A DNA stretch of 64,000 nt from Amycolatopsis sp. MtRt-6 (GTDB lineage Bacteria; Actinomycetota; Actinomycetes; Mycobacteriales; Pseudonocardiaceae), in contig NZ_JADWPD010000032.1 of the NCBI RefSeq assembly GCF_017308975.1, positions 62,001-126,000 of the forward strand, written 5' to 3'. The notes beneath the pieces were generated by a model. That model saw only the letters and a list, made by a program, of their open reading frames with translations, searched no databases and was not told where the DNA came from. This document shows, in pieces, positions 43,299-52,331 of this stretch. Both the position numbers and the translations under genes were made by a program. Position 1 is the stretch's first letter. Every line of letters begins with the position of its first letter.

Positions 43299-44342
43299 TC
43301 AGCCGCCGAGGCGCAGTGGTTGTGTCAGCAACGGGAACGACAGGTGCAGGGAACGCTGCCACCACGGCCAGTTGTGCGTGCCCGGGCCGTAGAAGTCCGT
43401 CGTCACCGTGGCGCCGACCTCGCGCAGCCGGCGGGCCAGCGCGGTGTTCATCTCCGCGCACAGCGGCTCGATGAACAGGTCCGGCGGCGTGCCCGGCGGG
43501 TCGAGGACGCCGGGCGTGCCGTTGCCGCACGCCAGGTACAGCGGAATGCCGGTGAGGTCGCGGGCCAGGTCGTAGGGGTTGTGCGCGGCCCAGACGTCCG
43601 CGTTCAGGTTCGGGTCGCCCCACAGCGCCGTGGGGTCGTAGCCGTCCTTGACGAGCACGCCCTGGATCAGGCTCGGCCCGCGGGCGCCCTGGTACCTCGT
43701 GTGCACCACCCCGCTGTAGGACGCCGCCGCGGCGAACATGCCCGGGTGCCGTCCCGCGTAGGCCAGCGCGCCCAGGCCGCCCATCGACAGGCCCGCGATC
43801 GACCGCACCGGGCCGGCGCCGTAGCCGCGTTCGAGGATCTGGCGCAATTCGGTCAGGTGGAAGGTCTCCCAGCGCGGCGGGCCGCCCGCGCCCCGGTTGT
43901 ACCAGTCCGAGTAGAACCCGTCCCGGCCGCCCGAGGGCATCACCACCAGCATCTCGGCGCCGCGGGTGAAGGTGGCGACGTCGGTCGAACGCGTCCACGA
44001 CGTGTAGTCGTCGCCCGCGCCGTGCAGCAGGTACAGGACCGGCCAGGTCCGGGCGGACCCCGGTGTCCAGTCCGCCGGGTGCAGCAGCCGCACCATCGCC
44101 GTGGCCGCCAGCGCCGGCGAATCGACGGTCAGGTCGAGCATGGTCGGGCTCAACCGCCGTTCCGCGATCACGCGCGCCCCGCTGTCGGCCACCGAGGCCG
44201 CGTTCGCGGTCCAGGGCCGGGCGACGGCGAGCGCGGACAGCCCCGCGGCCGCGCCGAGGACGAACTTGCGCCGGGACACCCGCGCGGGCGGCGGTTCCGC
44301 GGCGCGGGTCTGGGTTTGCCGGTCTTCGACGGACCTGGGCAT
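43299..44342 (-). CDS. Tat-exported esterase (esterase D / mycolyltransferase-like alpha/beta hydrolase)
   Basis: 347 residues. Twin-arginine signal SRRKFVLGAAAGLSALAVA, then an alpha/beta hydrolase with VLYLLHGAGDDYTSW (oxyanion region), VVMPSGGRDGFYSDWY and nucleophile elbow GLSMGGLGALAYA; the catalytic His is probably in GPGTHNWPWW. Resembles the putative esterase family including antigen 85-like proteins. ATG 44342 with GGAGG 8 bp upstream. Confidence 0.88.
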   Translation of the reverse strand: MPRSVEDRQTQTRAAEPPPARVSRRKFVLGAAAGLSALAVARPWTANAASVADSGARVIAERRLSPTMLDLTVDSPALAATAMVRLLHPADWTPGSARTWPVLYLLHGAGDDYTSWTRSTDVATFTRGAEMLVVMPSGGRDGFYSDWYNRGAGGPPRWETFHLTELRQILERGYGAGPVRSIAGLSMGGLGALAYAGRHPGMFAAAASYSGVVHTRYQGARGPSLIQGVLVKDGYDPTALWGDPNLNADVWAAHNPYDLARDLTGIPLYLACGNGTPGVLDPPGTPPDLFIEPLCAEMNTALARRLREVGATVTTDFYGPGTHNWPWWQRSLHLSFPLLTQPLRLGG

Positions 44343-44591
44343 CGTTGCCTCCAGGGGTGTGGGATGCGAGGTCCTGGCGTCCCCGGGCGTGCTCGGGCGC
44401 GCCGGTGCGACCGGCCCGGGGACGCCAGGTGTGCGCAGGAGAGCAGACCGCTCTCCTGCCCCCGCGCCGGACGTGGACCGGCGCGGGAGACGGGGCTCCC
44501 GGAAACGCCGGGAGCGGGCCCGCGCGCCGGGAACCGCGCGCGGGCAGGGGAAAGTCACCCGGGGGTCACCCGGGTCGCCGGCACCGCCGGG

Positions 44592-44801
44592 CTATCGGGA
44601 GCGCCGCTGCGCGTACCGCTGCAGCTCGCCGCCCGGTGTCATCGGCAGCTCCGGCGGGAGGCAGACCGGCCACGGGCAGACGGGTGCCGCGAACGGCCCG
44701 GTCGTGCCCGATGTGGACATCCCGAGGGTGCACTGTCCGGCCGGCCACCGGCGGTCGAACCGCGAAACCGGATCCTCGACATGGCGGTGGATGCTCGTCA
44801 T
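44592..44801 (-). CDS. Small Cys/Pro-rich protein of unknown function (69 aa)
   Basis: A 69-residue open frame with AGGAGG exactly 5 bp before its ATG, one of the best ribosome sites in the window. The N-terminal half is polar (MTSIHRHVEDPVSRFDRRWP); the C-terminal half is rich in Gly, Pro, Thr and Cys (QCTLGMSTSGTTGPF, APVCPWPVCLPPEL). It is divergent from the GAF-LuxR regulator gene across about 130 bp. No family recognised; precursor peptide, small regulator or chance ORF remain possible. Confidence 0.55.
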   Translation of the reverse strand: MTSIHRHVEDPVSRFDRRWPAGQCTLGMSTSGTTGPFAAPVCPWPVCLPPELPMTPGGELQRYAQRRSR

Positions 44802-44934
44802 GGGGACCTCCTGGACCTACGCGATGCCGCCGAAGTGCCGTACCGTGGCACGAATGTCCCATCGCGCCGAGGTCCCAGCTACCCCCGCCTGAGGGGAGGG
44901 GCCGGCGTTCGCGACGTTGTGCGAGGAGGCAGGC

Positions 44935-45783
44935 GTGAACCCGAACGCCACAGCCGACGACCGCCCGGAGATCTACCGCGCACTCGCCCGGATGCGCGAC
45001 GCGACCGGCCTGCCGCTCACCTTCGGCGGCGAGGTCGGCGCCGGGCGGCAGGTGAAGCTGAGCCAGATCGCGGGCCCGAACACCGGTGCGCTCCGCGGCG
45101 TCAGCCTCGAGTACGGGCGCGGGCTCGGCGGGAAGGCGGTGGCGCAGCGGCGCCCCGTCGTCGTCGACGACTACGTGCGCTCCCCCGGGATCAGCCACCA
45201 CTACGACCACATCATCATCGCCGAGGGGCTGCGGGCGATGGTGGCCGTGCCGGTCGTGGTGACGCGGACCGTGCGCGGCGTGCTCTACGGCGCGCTGCGC
45301 AGCTCGATGCCACTGGGCGACCGCGTGGTCCAGTCCGTCGTGGAGGCCGCGCGGGAGCTCGAGCAGAGCCTCGCCGTGCGCGACGAGGTGACCCGGCGGC
45401 TGGCCTGGCTCGACCGCTACGACGCGACCGACTGCCACCGGCCACACTGGGAACTGGTCCGTGCCGCCTACGCCGAGCTCCGGATCCTCACCCAGGACGT
45501 CACCGACCCGGTCTTGCGCGGGCGCGTCGGCGCGGTCTGCGAAACGCTCGCCGCCGTCGCCGGCCGGCCGGCGCGGACCGGCACCGGCCCGGCGCTGTCG
45601 GCGCGGGAGCTCGACGTGCTCGCCTGCGCCGCCCTCGGCTGGACCAACCACCAGATCGCGGAGGATCTCGGGATCACCGCGGAAACGGTGAAGAGCTACC
45701 TGCGCAGCGCGATGCGCAAGCTCGTCGCCCGCAGCCGGATGGAAGCCGTGGTCACCGCCCGCCGCTTCGGTCTTCTCCCATGA
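44935..45783 (+). CDS. GAF-domain LuxR-type transcriptional regulator
   Basis: 282 residues. Residues about 15-150 resemble a GAF domain (LEYGRGLGGKAVAQRRPVVV, GLRAMVAVPVVVTRTVRGVL); the C-terminal LuxR HTH is ALSARELDVLACAALGWTNH, QIAEDLGITAETVKSYLRSA. GTG 44935 has GAGGAGG 6 bp upstream. It precedes a TetR gene and an operon of transport and hydrolase genes, so it is a probable activator of the island. Signal unknown. Confidence 0.88.
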   Translation: MNPNATADDRPEIYRALARMRDATGLPLTFGGEVGAGRQVKLSQIAGPNTGALRGVSLEYGRGLGGKAVAQRRPVVVDDYVRSPGISHHYDHIIIAEGLRAMVAVPVVVTRTVRGVLYGALRSSMPLGDRVVQSVVEAARELEQSLAVRDEVTRRLAWLDRYDATDCHRPHWELVRAAYAELRILTQDVTDPVLRGRVGAVCETLAAVAGRPARTGTGPALSARELDVLACAALGWTNHQIAEDLGITAETVKSYLRSAMRKLVARSRMEAVVTARRFGLLP

Positions 45784-45784
45784 G

Positions 45785-45810
45785 GGTACTCGATGCGGTA
45801 CGGTAGTACC
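45785..45810. promoter_or_regulatory. GGTACT-N14-AGTACC element before TetR gene
   Basis: GGTACT at 45785-45790 and AGTACC at 45805-45810 are inverted repeats 14 bp apart. Inside and overlapping is a tighter palindrome GCGGTAC-ggta-GTACCGC (45795-45812). The same GGTACT-N14-AGTACC layout recurs at 46547-46572, so it is a likely operator for the TetR protein encoded just downstream. Confidence 0.65.
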
Positions 45811-45852
45811 GCGCGCCGCTTCGAACCCGGGCGTGTGCGAGGCTACGGAACC

Positions 45853-46485
45853 ATGACCGCGAAGCCACCTTGGATGACGCCACCGGGAGCGCGCACGGCA
45901 CGAAGCCGGCGCATGTCCGACGCCAAGCGCGAGGAGCTGATCCTGCGCCTGGAACGGCTTTTCCTGGACGAAGGCTTCGCCCGGCTGACCGTCGACGACC
46001 TGGCCAGCAGGCTGCAGTGCTCGAAGTCGACGCTGTACGCGGTGGCCGGCAGCAAGGAACAGCTCGTCGTGGTGGCCGTCCGCCACTTCTTCCAGGAGGC
46101 GGCCGCCCGGGTCGAAGAGAAGGTCGGGCCGATCACCGACCCGCCGCAGCGCATTGCCGAATACCTCGCCGGCCTGGGTTCCGAGCTGCGGCGGATGTCG
46201 CCGGAGTGCTACGCGGACCTGCTCACCTTCGAAGCGACCGCCGAGCTCTACGCCCGCCATTCGCTCGCCGCCGCGCACCGCGTCCGGGAGTCCATTCAGG
46301 ACGGTGTCGCCTCCGGCGCGTTCCGGGCGGTCAACGCGGACTTCGTCGGCGCGGCGGTCAGCCTGCTCATCGACGGCATCCAGCACGGCGAGCTGCTCGA
46401 CCGCTCGGGACTGTCGATGGCCGACGCGTACACCGAACTGGGGGCGCTGGTGCTCGCCGCGCTGACCAACCAGGGCGTTCAGTAA
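45853..46485 (+). CDS. TetR-family regulator
   Basis: 210 residues from ATG 45853. HTH segment: LERLFLDEGFARLTVDDLAS, RLQCSKSTLYAVAGSKEQLV. C-terminal domain fits TetR_C-type helices (FEATAELYARHSLAAAHRVR). The frame is open from 45793 but the extra N-terminus covers the palindrome. It lies between two copies of GGTACT-N14-AGTACC, one before itself and one before the CocE operon, consistent with repression of both. Confidence 0.9.
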   Translation: MTAKPPWMTPPGARTARSRRMSDAKREELILRLERLFLDEGFARLTVDDLASRLQCSKSTLYAVAGSKEQLVVVAVRHFFQEAAARVEEKVGPITDPPQRIAEYLAGLGSELRRMSPECYADLLTFEATAELYARHSLAAAHRVRESIQDGVASGAFRAVNADFVGAAVSLLIDGIQHGELLDRSGLSMADAYTELGALVLAALTNQGVQ

Positions 46486-46546
46486 CCGTTCTCCTCTCCA
46501 CGAGGGCTTGCGTCGTCGCGGCGTCTGTGTCTAACGTACGGAATCC

Positions 46547-46572
46547 GGTACTGAGGTATTCGATCTAGTACC
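46547..46572. promoter_or_regulatory. GGTACT-N14-AGTACC element before CocE/ABC importer operon
   Basis: GGTACT at 46547-46552 and AGTACC at 46567-46572, 14 bp apart, match the element at 45785 exactly in arms and spacing while the spacer sequence differs. It lies about 30 bp upstream of the CocE-type ATG, downstream of a plausible TTGCGT/TAACGT promoter (about 46509-46537), where a bound repressor would block transcription. Confidence 0.65.
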
Positions 46573-46601
46573 CACTGATTCCGGCGAAAGCGGAGGCGGC
46601 G

Positions 46602-48476
46602 ATGCCTGCACGCACGGACACTGACCGGCGCCACGAAGTCGTGCTCCGGCGCGACGTCCGGATCCCCACGCCCGAGCCGGGAGTCACGCTTTCGGCCAAC
46701 CTGTTCCTGCCCGACGGGCCGGGGCCGTTCCCGCTGCTGGTCACCGTCCTGCCGTACCGGCGGGACATCGCGGCGCTGAACGGCTCGCCTACCGAGCGCT
46801 GGTTCGCCGAGCGCGGCTACGCGTCGCTGCTGGTCGACCTGCTCGGCACCGGCTCCTCCGACGGGGTCCCGCGGCCGCCGTTCGACGCGAGTGAGGCCGA
46901 CGACGCGCTCGACGCCATCCGCTGGGGCGCCGGCCAGTCCTGGTGCACCGGCGCGGTCGGCATGTGGGGCGGTTCCTACGGGGCCATCACGACCCTGCGC
47001 GCCGCCGCCCGGCGCCCGGACGCGCTCAAGGCGATCATCGCACTGGAAGGCCCGACCGACCCCGGCCGCGAATTCGTCCACCCCGGCGGCGCGCGGGGCG
47101 CGTTCGCCCCGCTGGCGTCGTGGTCGGTGAGCACGCTGTTCAACCAGCTGCTGCCGCCGGTGGACGACTTCGCCGACCCGAACGAGCAGGCCCGCTGGCA
47201 CCGGCGCCTGACGTTCGCGCCGTACGTGCTGGACCTGTTCCGCAACGGCCCCGGCTCCCCCGTGTGGCCCCGGCGGCGGATCGACGTCCCGGCCGTCGAA
47301 GTCCCCGCGCTGTGCGTCGCGGGCTGGCGGGACCTGTTCGTCGACGGGGCGATCCGCGCGTACGAAGAACTGCGCGGTACCAAGGCGTTGCTCGCCGGGC
47401 CGTGGATGCACGTCATGCCGCAGGAGTGCCCGGTCACGCCGATCGACTTCCTCGAGATCGCCCGGTCCTGGTGGGACCGGTGGCTGCTCGGCGTGGACGA
47501 CGGCGACGACGTCCCCGACGTGCGCGTCTACGTCCAGGGTGAACGGCCGCGCTGGCTCGCCTTCGATTCCTGGCCGCCGGAAGGCGGCGTCCGGACCGAG
47601 GACCTCACCGGCTGGCAGCGGTCCGCGCCGCCGGCCGCGGACCCCGCCACCGGCCTGCAGTCCGGGTTGTGGGCGACCCCCGCCGGGCAGTTCGGGCTGC
47701 CGCTGGACCAGCACGGCGACGACAGCCGCAGCCTCGGCTACACCTCGCCGCCGCTGCCCCGGCCGCGGCTGATCGCCGGACGGCCGTCGGTGACGCTGAC
47801 CCGGCCGTGGCCGCGGGTGTCGGTGAAGCTCACCGACGTCGACCCGGCCGGGCGGTCGGTGCTGATCTGCGCCGGAATCGCCTGCGACAGCGAGGAAGAG
47901 CTCACCGTGCCGCTGACCCCGACCGCCTACGAAGTCGCCGCGGGACACCGGCTCCGCGTCGTCGTCGCCCCCGGCGACTTCCCCCGGGTCTGGCCACAGG
48001 AGCCGCCCGGGGGCTGGCCGGTGGCGCGGACGCTCACCCTCCCGTACGCCGACCCGGCGCGCGGACACGCCTGCGCCATCCCGGAACCGGCCGAGCCCGC
48101 GCTCGCCGGCCTCGAAGAGCAGCTCGACGACGACCCCGGCGGGCCCGGCGAGCAGGCCGCGTCCTGGGAGGTCACCGAAGACCTCCTGCACGACACGGTT
48201 TCGCTGCGCCTGGCCGGCCGCCACCGGATCCGCCCGGAGGACGTGCCCGGCGGGCGGCACACCCTGGCCGTCGACCAGGAGCTCACCGCCACCGCGCACC
48301 GGCTCGACCCGGCCGCGTCCACCGTCACCGGCCACATCACCGGCACCGTCGACACCGCGACCGGCGCCCACATCACCGTCGACGTCACGGTCACCGCGAC
48401 CGCGAACACCCTCGACGCCTACGGAAAAGTTGCCCAGGACGGTGTTTTCCTGCTCGACCGGCACTGGCGCGGCTGA
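46602..48476 (+). CDS. CocE/NonD-family (S15-like) hydrolase, first copy
   Basis: 624 residues. N-terminal alpha/beta hydrolase with RRDVRIPTPEPGVTLSANLF, nucleophile elbow GMWGGSYGAITTL (Ser125) and a C-terminal jelly-roll as in X-Pro dipeptidyl peptidases and cocaine esterase (VSVKLTDVDPAGRSVLICAG, HRLRVVVAPGDFPR). No signal peptide, so cytoplasmic. ATG with GGAGG 5 bp upstream. It leads the operon with the importer and beta-glucosidase, and is paralogous to the enzyme at 57519-59504. Acts on esters or amides; substrate unknown. Confidence 0.9.
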   Translation: MPARTDTDRRHEVVLRRDVRIPTPEPGVTLSANLFLPDGPGPFPLLVTVLPYRRDIAALNGSPTERWFAERGYASLLVDLLGTGSSDGVPRPPFDASEADDALDAIRWGAGQSWCTGAVGMWGGSYGAITTLRAAARRPDALKAIIALEGPTDPGREFVHPGGARGAFAPLASWSVSTLFNQLLPPVDDFADPNEQARWHRRLTFAPYVLDLFRNGPGSPVWPRRRIDVPAVEVPALCVAGWRDLFVDGAIRAYEELRGTKALLAGPWMHVMPQECPVTPIDFLEIARSWWDRWLLGVDDGDDVPDVRVYVQGERPRWLAFDSWPPEGGVRTEDLTGWQRSAPPAADPATGLQSGLWATPAGQFGLPLDQHGDDSRSLGYTSPPLPRPRLIAGRPSVTLTRPWPRVSVKLTDVDPAGRSVLICAGIACDSEEELTVPLTPTAYEVAAGHRLRVVVAPGDFPRVWPQEPPGGWPVARTLTLPYADPARGHACAIPEPAEPALAGLEEQLDDDPGGPGEQAASWEVTEDLLHDTVSLRLAGRHRIRPEDVPGGRHTLAVDQELTATAHRLDPAASTVTGHITGTVDTATGAHITVDVTVTATANTLDAYGKVAQDGVFLLDRHWRG

Positions 48477-48505
48477 ACCGCCCCGGCCCCAGCGAAAGGT
48501 CTCCC

Positions 48506-50053
48506 ATGTCCTCCCCAGCCGTCCTTTCCCGCCGCGACTTCACCGTCGGCGGCCTGCTGTTCGCCGCCGGTCTGGCCGCCGCCGCGTGCGGCGGGCCGTC
48601 CGGCGCCCCGGCCGCGGACCGCACGCTGCGCATCGGCCAGTACTGGCCACCGACCAGCCTCGACCCGGCGAAAGCGGGCGGGGAGTCGCAGTTCTTCCTG
48701 CAACCCGCCTACGACCCGCTCATCTACCGGGCGGCCGACGGCAGCTACCAGCCGCGGCTCGCCACGGCGTGGCGCTACCTGGGCACCGGCAACACCGCCT
48801 TCGAAATCACCCTGCGCGAGGGCGTGACCTTCAGCGACGGCAGCCCGCTGACCGCCGAAGGGCTCAAGGCGAGCATCGAGCACTTCCGCCGGGCCGCGGG
48901 GCAGGCGGCCGCCTTCCTCGCCCCGATCGCGACGATGACCGTCCAGGGACCACTCGTGCTGCGGCTGACGCTGAACCAGCCGCACCCGCTGCTGCCGTCG
49001 CTGTTCACCCAGGACTTCCTCGCCGGCGACGTGATCAGCCCGGCCGGGACGGCCTCCCCGGCCGGGCTCGCGACCGGCACCGCGGGCGCCGGGCCCTACG
49101 TCCTGCTGCCCGGCGAGACCGTCACCGGAGACCACTACACCTACGGCCCCAACCCGAGGTACTGGAACGCGGCCGGCCGGTTCTACGACAAGATCACCGT
49201 CAAGGTGCTGCCCAACGAGAACACCGCCCTCGCCGCGCTCAAGACGGGCCAGGTCGACGTCGTCGCCGGCAGCTACGCCATCGCCGGCGGCGCGAAGGCC
49301 GCGGGGTTCGAGATCGCGTCCAGCCCGGCGATCGTGATGGGCCTGCAGCTCAACGACCGGGAGGGCACCCTGTGTCCGCCACTGGCCGACGTGCGGGTGC
49401 GGCAGGCGCTGAACTTCGCCGTCGACCGGGCCAAGATCACCGGCGCCCTGCTCGGCGAGTACGGCATCCCCGTCGACCAGCCCTCGGCGCCCGGTGAGGA
49501 CGGCTACCTCGAACAACCCTTCTACACCCACGATCCCGGCAAGGCGCGGCAGCTGCTGACCGCGGCCGGGCACGCCGGCGGGTTCGCGCTGCCGGTGGTC
49601 ATCCCGTCGACCCCCGCCTTCCCCGGCGACCTGGCCCAGGCGATCGCGTCGGACCTGCAGCAGGTCGGCGTCACCCTGCGGATCACGGCCAAGGACCCCG
49701 CGTCCGCCAACACCGAGCTCACCCGGTTCCCCGCCTCCAGCATGGGCTGGGGTGTGCTGCCCGCGTACTTCATGGGCCGCGGGCTCTGGCTGAAGGACGC
49801 GATCGGGATGAACCCGTTCCGCAGCAGCGATCCCGAGCTGGAAAGCCTCGACCGGCGCGCCGCCGCGGCCGACGACGCCGCCCGCCCCGCGCTCGACCGG
49901 CAGATCATCCGGCGCGTCGTCGAACTGGGCTGGTTCCTGCCGGTGTGCCTGAGCCCGGGCCTGCTGTTCTACCGCGACACCGTGGGCGTGGACCCGGTGC
50001 CCGGGCAGCCGTTCCCGAGCGTCGCCTCCTGGCACCCGGCGGGCCGGGGATGA
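48506..50053 (+). CDS. Oligopeptide-type ABC transporter solute-binding lipoprotein
   Basis: 515 residues. Tat-type signal SRRDFTVGG with lipobox AAAACGG, then the SBP_bac_5 fold: LRIGQYWPPTSLDPAKAGGE, YDPLIYRAADGSYQPRLATA, LREGVTFSDGSPLTAEGLKA, GAGPYVLLPGETVTGDHYTY, VRQALNFAVDRAKITGALLG. Family members bind peptides, nickel or oligosaccharides; the adjacent GH1 gene favours a glycosidic substrate. ATG 48506 follows GAAAGG. Confidence 0.92.
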   Translation: MSSPAVLSRRDFTVGGLLFAAGLAAAACGGPSGAPAADRTLRIGQYWPPTSLDPAKAGGESQFFLQPAYDPLIYRAADGSYQPRLATAWRYLGTGNTAFEITLREGVTFSDGSPLTAEGLKASIEHFRRAAGQAAAFLAPIATMTVQGPLVLRLTLNQPHPLLPSLFTQDFLAGDVISPAGTASPAGLATGTAGAGPYVLLPGETVTGDHYTYGPNPRYWNAAGRFYDKITVKVLPNENTALAALKTGQVDVVAGSYAIAGGAKAAGFEIASSPAIVMGLQLNDREGTLCPPLADVRVRQALNFAVDRAKITGALLGEYGIPVDQPSAPGEDGYLEQPFYTHDPGKARQLLTAAGHAGGFALPVVIPSTPAFPGDLAQAIASDLQQVGVTLRITAKDPASANTELTRFPASSMGWGVLPAYFMGRGLWLKDAIGMNPFRSSDPELESLDRRAAAADDAARPALDRQIIRRVVELGWFLPVCLSPGLLFYRDTVGVDPVPGQPFPSVASWHPAGRG

Positions 50054-51402
50054 CCGACCCGGACCTGCTGTTCCCACCGGGGTTCCGGTGGGGCGTCGCC
50101 ACGGCCGCGTTCCAGATCGAAGGCGCCTGGAACGCCGACGGCAAGGGACCGTCCAGCTGGGACACCCGTGCCCACCGCCCGGGCGGGCTGGCCGGGGGTG
50201 CCACCGGCGACGTCGCCTGCGACCACTACCACCGGCTGGGCGAGGACCTCGACCTGATGGCCGGGCTCGGCATCGGCAGCTACCGGTTCTCCGTGTCCTG
50301 GCCGCGGGTCCAGCCCACCGGGCGTGGCCGCTGGAACGGCCGCGGGCTGGCCTTCTACGACCGGCTGCTCGACGGCCTGCTGGCGCGGAACATCGAGCCG
50401 CTGCTCACGGTCTACCACTGGGACCACCCGCAGCCGGTCGAGGACGCCGGCGGGTGGGCCGTCCGCGACACCGCGGCCCGGTTCGCCGACTACGCCGAAG
50501 GACTCGCGGTCCGCTTCGGCGACCGCGTCCGGCGCTGGCTCACGCTCAACGAGCCGCTTTCGGTGATGCACGCGGAGATGAGCGGCCCGCCCCGGCCGTC
50601 GCGGCGGGACCACGGCCTGCGGGTCGCCCACCACCAGCTGCTCGCCCACGGCCTCGCCGTCCCCCGGCTGCGGGCCCACGTGCCCGGGGCCCAGGTCGGG
50701 ATCAGCCTCAACCTGGCCGGCGTGACTCCGGCGTCCGACCGGCCCCAGGACCTGACCGCCGCCGCGCGTGCGGAGGTCTACGAGGACCGGCTGTTCCTGG
50801 ATCCCCTGCTGCGCGGGGATTACCCGCACCTCGACGGCACGCCGGTGATCGAGGCCGGCGACGCCGACCGCCGGCTCATCGCGGCCCCGCTCGATTTCGT
50901 CGGCGTCAACTGGTACGCGCCGGCCCGGATCGCCGCGTCGGCGGCCGGCGTGTTCGGCTACACCCGGGTGCCGGTCCCGGGCGCGGACACGAACCTGCTC
51001 GGCTGGCCGGTGGTGCCGGAGGACTTCGGCGGGCTCCTGACCTGGCTGCGGGAGAACTACCCGGACCTGCCCCCGCTCGAGATCACCGAGAACGGCTACG
51101 CGGGCGTCGACGAGCCCGACGCCACCGGCTCGGTGCAGGACCTGCGGCGCATCTCCTACCTGCGCACCTGCCTGCGCCAGGTCCGCGCCGCCCTCGACGC
51201 GGGCTCGGACATCCGCGGCTACCACGTCTGGTCGCTGCTGGACAACCTCGAGTGGGACCACGGCTACCGCCCGCGCTTCGGGCTCGTGCACGTCGACTAC
51301 GCGACGCTCGCCCGCACGCCGAAGGCGTCCTACCGGTGGTACCGGCAACTCGTCACCACCCAGTGCCACGACGGGAAGGACGGGCCGCCGTGCTCCGGTT
51401 GA
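50050..51402 (+). CDS. GH1 family beta-glucosidase
   Basis: 450 residues, normal for GH1. FRWGVATAAFQIEGAWNADG, RFSVSWPRVQPTGRGRWN, TLNEP with acid/base Glu168, FVGVNWYAP, and ITENG with nucleophile Glu347; the C-terminal YHVWSLLDNLEWDHGYRPRF is typical. No signal, so it acts inside the cell on imported glycosides. ATG overlaps the solute-binding protein stop, and its 3' end overlaps the permease gene by 13 bp, placing it inside the transporter operon. Confidence 0.94.
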   Translation: MTDPDLLFPPGFRWGVATAAFQIEGAWNADGKGPSSWDTRAHRPGGLAGGATGDVACDHYHRLGEDLDLMAGLGIGSYRFSVSWPRVQPTGRGRWNGRGLAFYDRLLDGLLARNIEPLLTVYHWDHPQPVEDAGGWAVRDTAARFADYAEGLAVRFGDRVRRWLTLNEPLSVMHAEMSGPPRPSRRDHGLRVAHHQLLAHGLAVPRLRAHVPGAQVGISLNLAGVTPASDRPQDLTAAARAEVYEDRLFLDPLLRGDYPHLDGTPVIEAGDADRRLIAAPLDFVGVNWYAPARIAASAAGVFGYTRVPVPGADTNLLGWPVVPEDFGGLLTWLRENYPDLPPLEITENGYAGVDEPDATGSVQDLRRISYLRTCLRQVRAALDAGSDIRGYHVWSLLDNLEWDHGYRPRFGLVHVDYATLARTPKASYRWYRQLVTTQCHDGKDGPPCSG

Positions 51403-52331
51403 TCGCGCACCGCCTCGCCGTGTCGGTGGCGCTCGTGTTCGTCGTCTCGCTGGCGGCCTTCCTGCTGCAGTCCGCCGCCCCCGGCGACCTCGCCCGCGCC
51501 ATCCTCGGGCAGAACTACAGCGTCCAGGCCCACGAGCAGCTGCGCCACCAGCTCGGCCTCGACCAGCCCCTGCTGACGCAGTACGGGCAGTGGCTGCGGG
51601 ACGCGCTGCGGGGCGACCTCGGCACGTCGCCGATCAGCGGGCTTTCGGTCGCGGACGAGATCACCGGCCGGCTGCCGGTCACGCTGTCGCTGATCGGCTG
51701 CGCCACGGTGGTGACCGCGTTCGTCGGGGTCGCGCTCGGCGTGGTCAGCGCCGTCCACGGCGGCCGGATCGGCCGGGTCGTCGACGTCCTTTCGCTGATC
51801 GGCTACGCCTTGCCCAGCTTCTGGTTCGCGCTCACGATGGTGACGCTCTTCGCCGTCACCGTCCAGCTGCTGCCCGCCACCGGGTACGTGGCACTGGGCG
51901 CGTCGCCCGCGGGGTGGGCGCGCAGCCTGGTGCTGCCGGTCGCGACGCTGGCGCTGCCCGGGATCGCCGTGTTCGCCAAGCAGACCCGGGACGCGATGCT
52001 GGCGGCGCTGTCCCGCGACTACGTGACGGCGCTGCGGGCCCACGGCGTCCCCGAGACGTCGGTGGTGCTGCGCCACGCGCTGCGCAACGCGGCGATCCCG
52101 GTGGTCACCCTGGTGGGGCTGACGTTCATCGGGCTGCTGAGCGGCACGGTGTTCGTCGAGTCGGTCTTCGCCATGCCCGGTCTGGGCGGGCTCGCCGTCC
52201 AGGCCACCTCCCTGCACGACATCCGGATGATCCAAGGCGTGGTGGTGGTGTTCACGGTGATCGTCGTCGTGGTCAACCTCGTGGTGGACCTGGCCTACGG
52301 CTGGCTCAACCCGAAGGCGCGGGTCCGGTGA
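51390..52331 (+). CDS. Oligopeptide-type ABC transporter permease (DppB-like)
   Basis: 313 residues, six helices. RLAVSVALVFVVSLAAFLLQ at the start, LGLDQPLLTQYGQWLRDALRGDLG in the periplasmic part, and the cytoplasmic EAA-type loop DYVTALRAHGVPETSVVLRHALRNA. GTG 51390 overlaps the beta-glucosidase 3' end and its stop overlaps the next GTG (52328). Confidence 0.93.
   Translation: MLRLIAHRLAVSVALVFVVSLAAFLLQSAAPGDLARAILGQNYSVQAHEQLRHQLGLDQPLLTQYGQWLRDALRGDLGTSPISGLSVADEITGRLPVTLSLIGCATVVTAFVGVALGVVSAVHGGRIGRVVDVLSLIGYALPSFWFALTMVTLFAVTVQLLPATGYVALGASPAGWARSLVLPVATLALPGIAVFAKQTRDAMLAALSRDYVTALRAHGVPETSVVLRHALRNAAIPVVTLVGLTFIGLLSGTVFVESVFAMPGLGGLAVQATSLHDIRMIQGVVVVFTVIVVVVNLVVDLAYGWLNPKARVR

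Noticed and set aside
45815..45845. TTCGAACCC resembling a tRNA T-loop
   Set aside because: No acceptor, D or anticodon arms can be drawn around it.
47669..48500. Long open frame upstream of the solute-binding protein start, overlapping the CocE-type gene
   Set aside because: It is Arg/Ala-rich shadow sequence; the lipoprotein signal and ribosome site place the true start at 48506.
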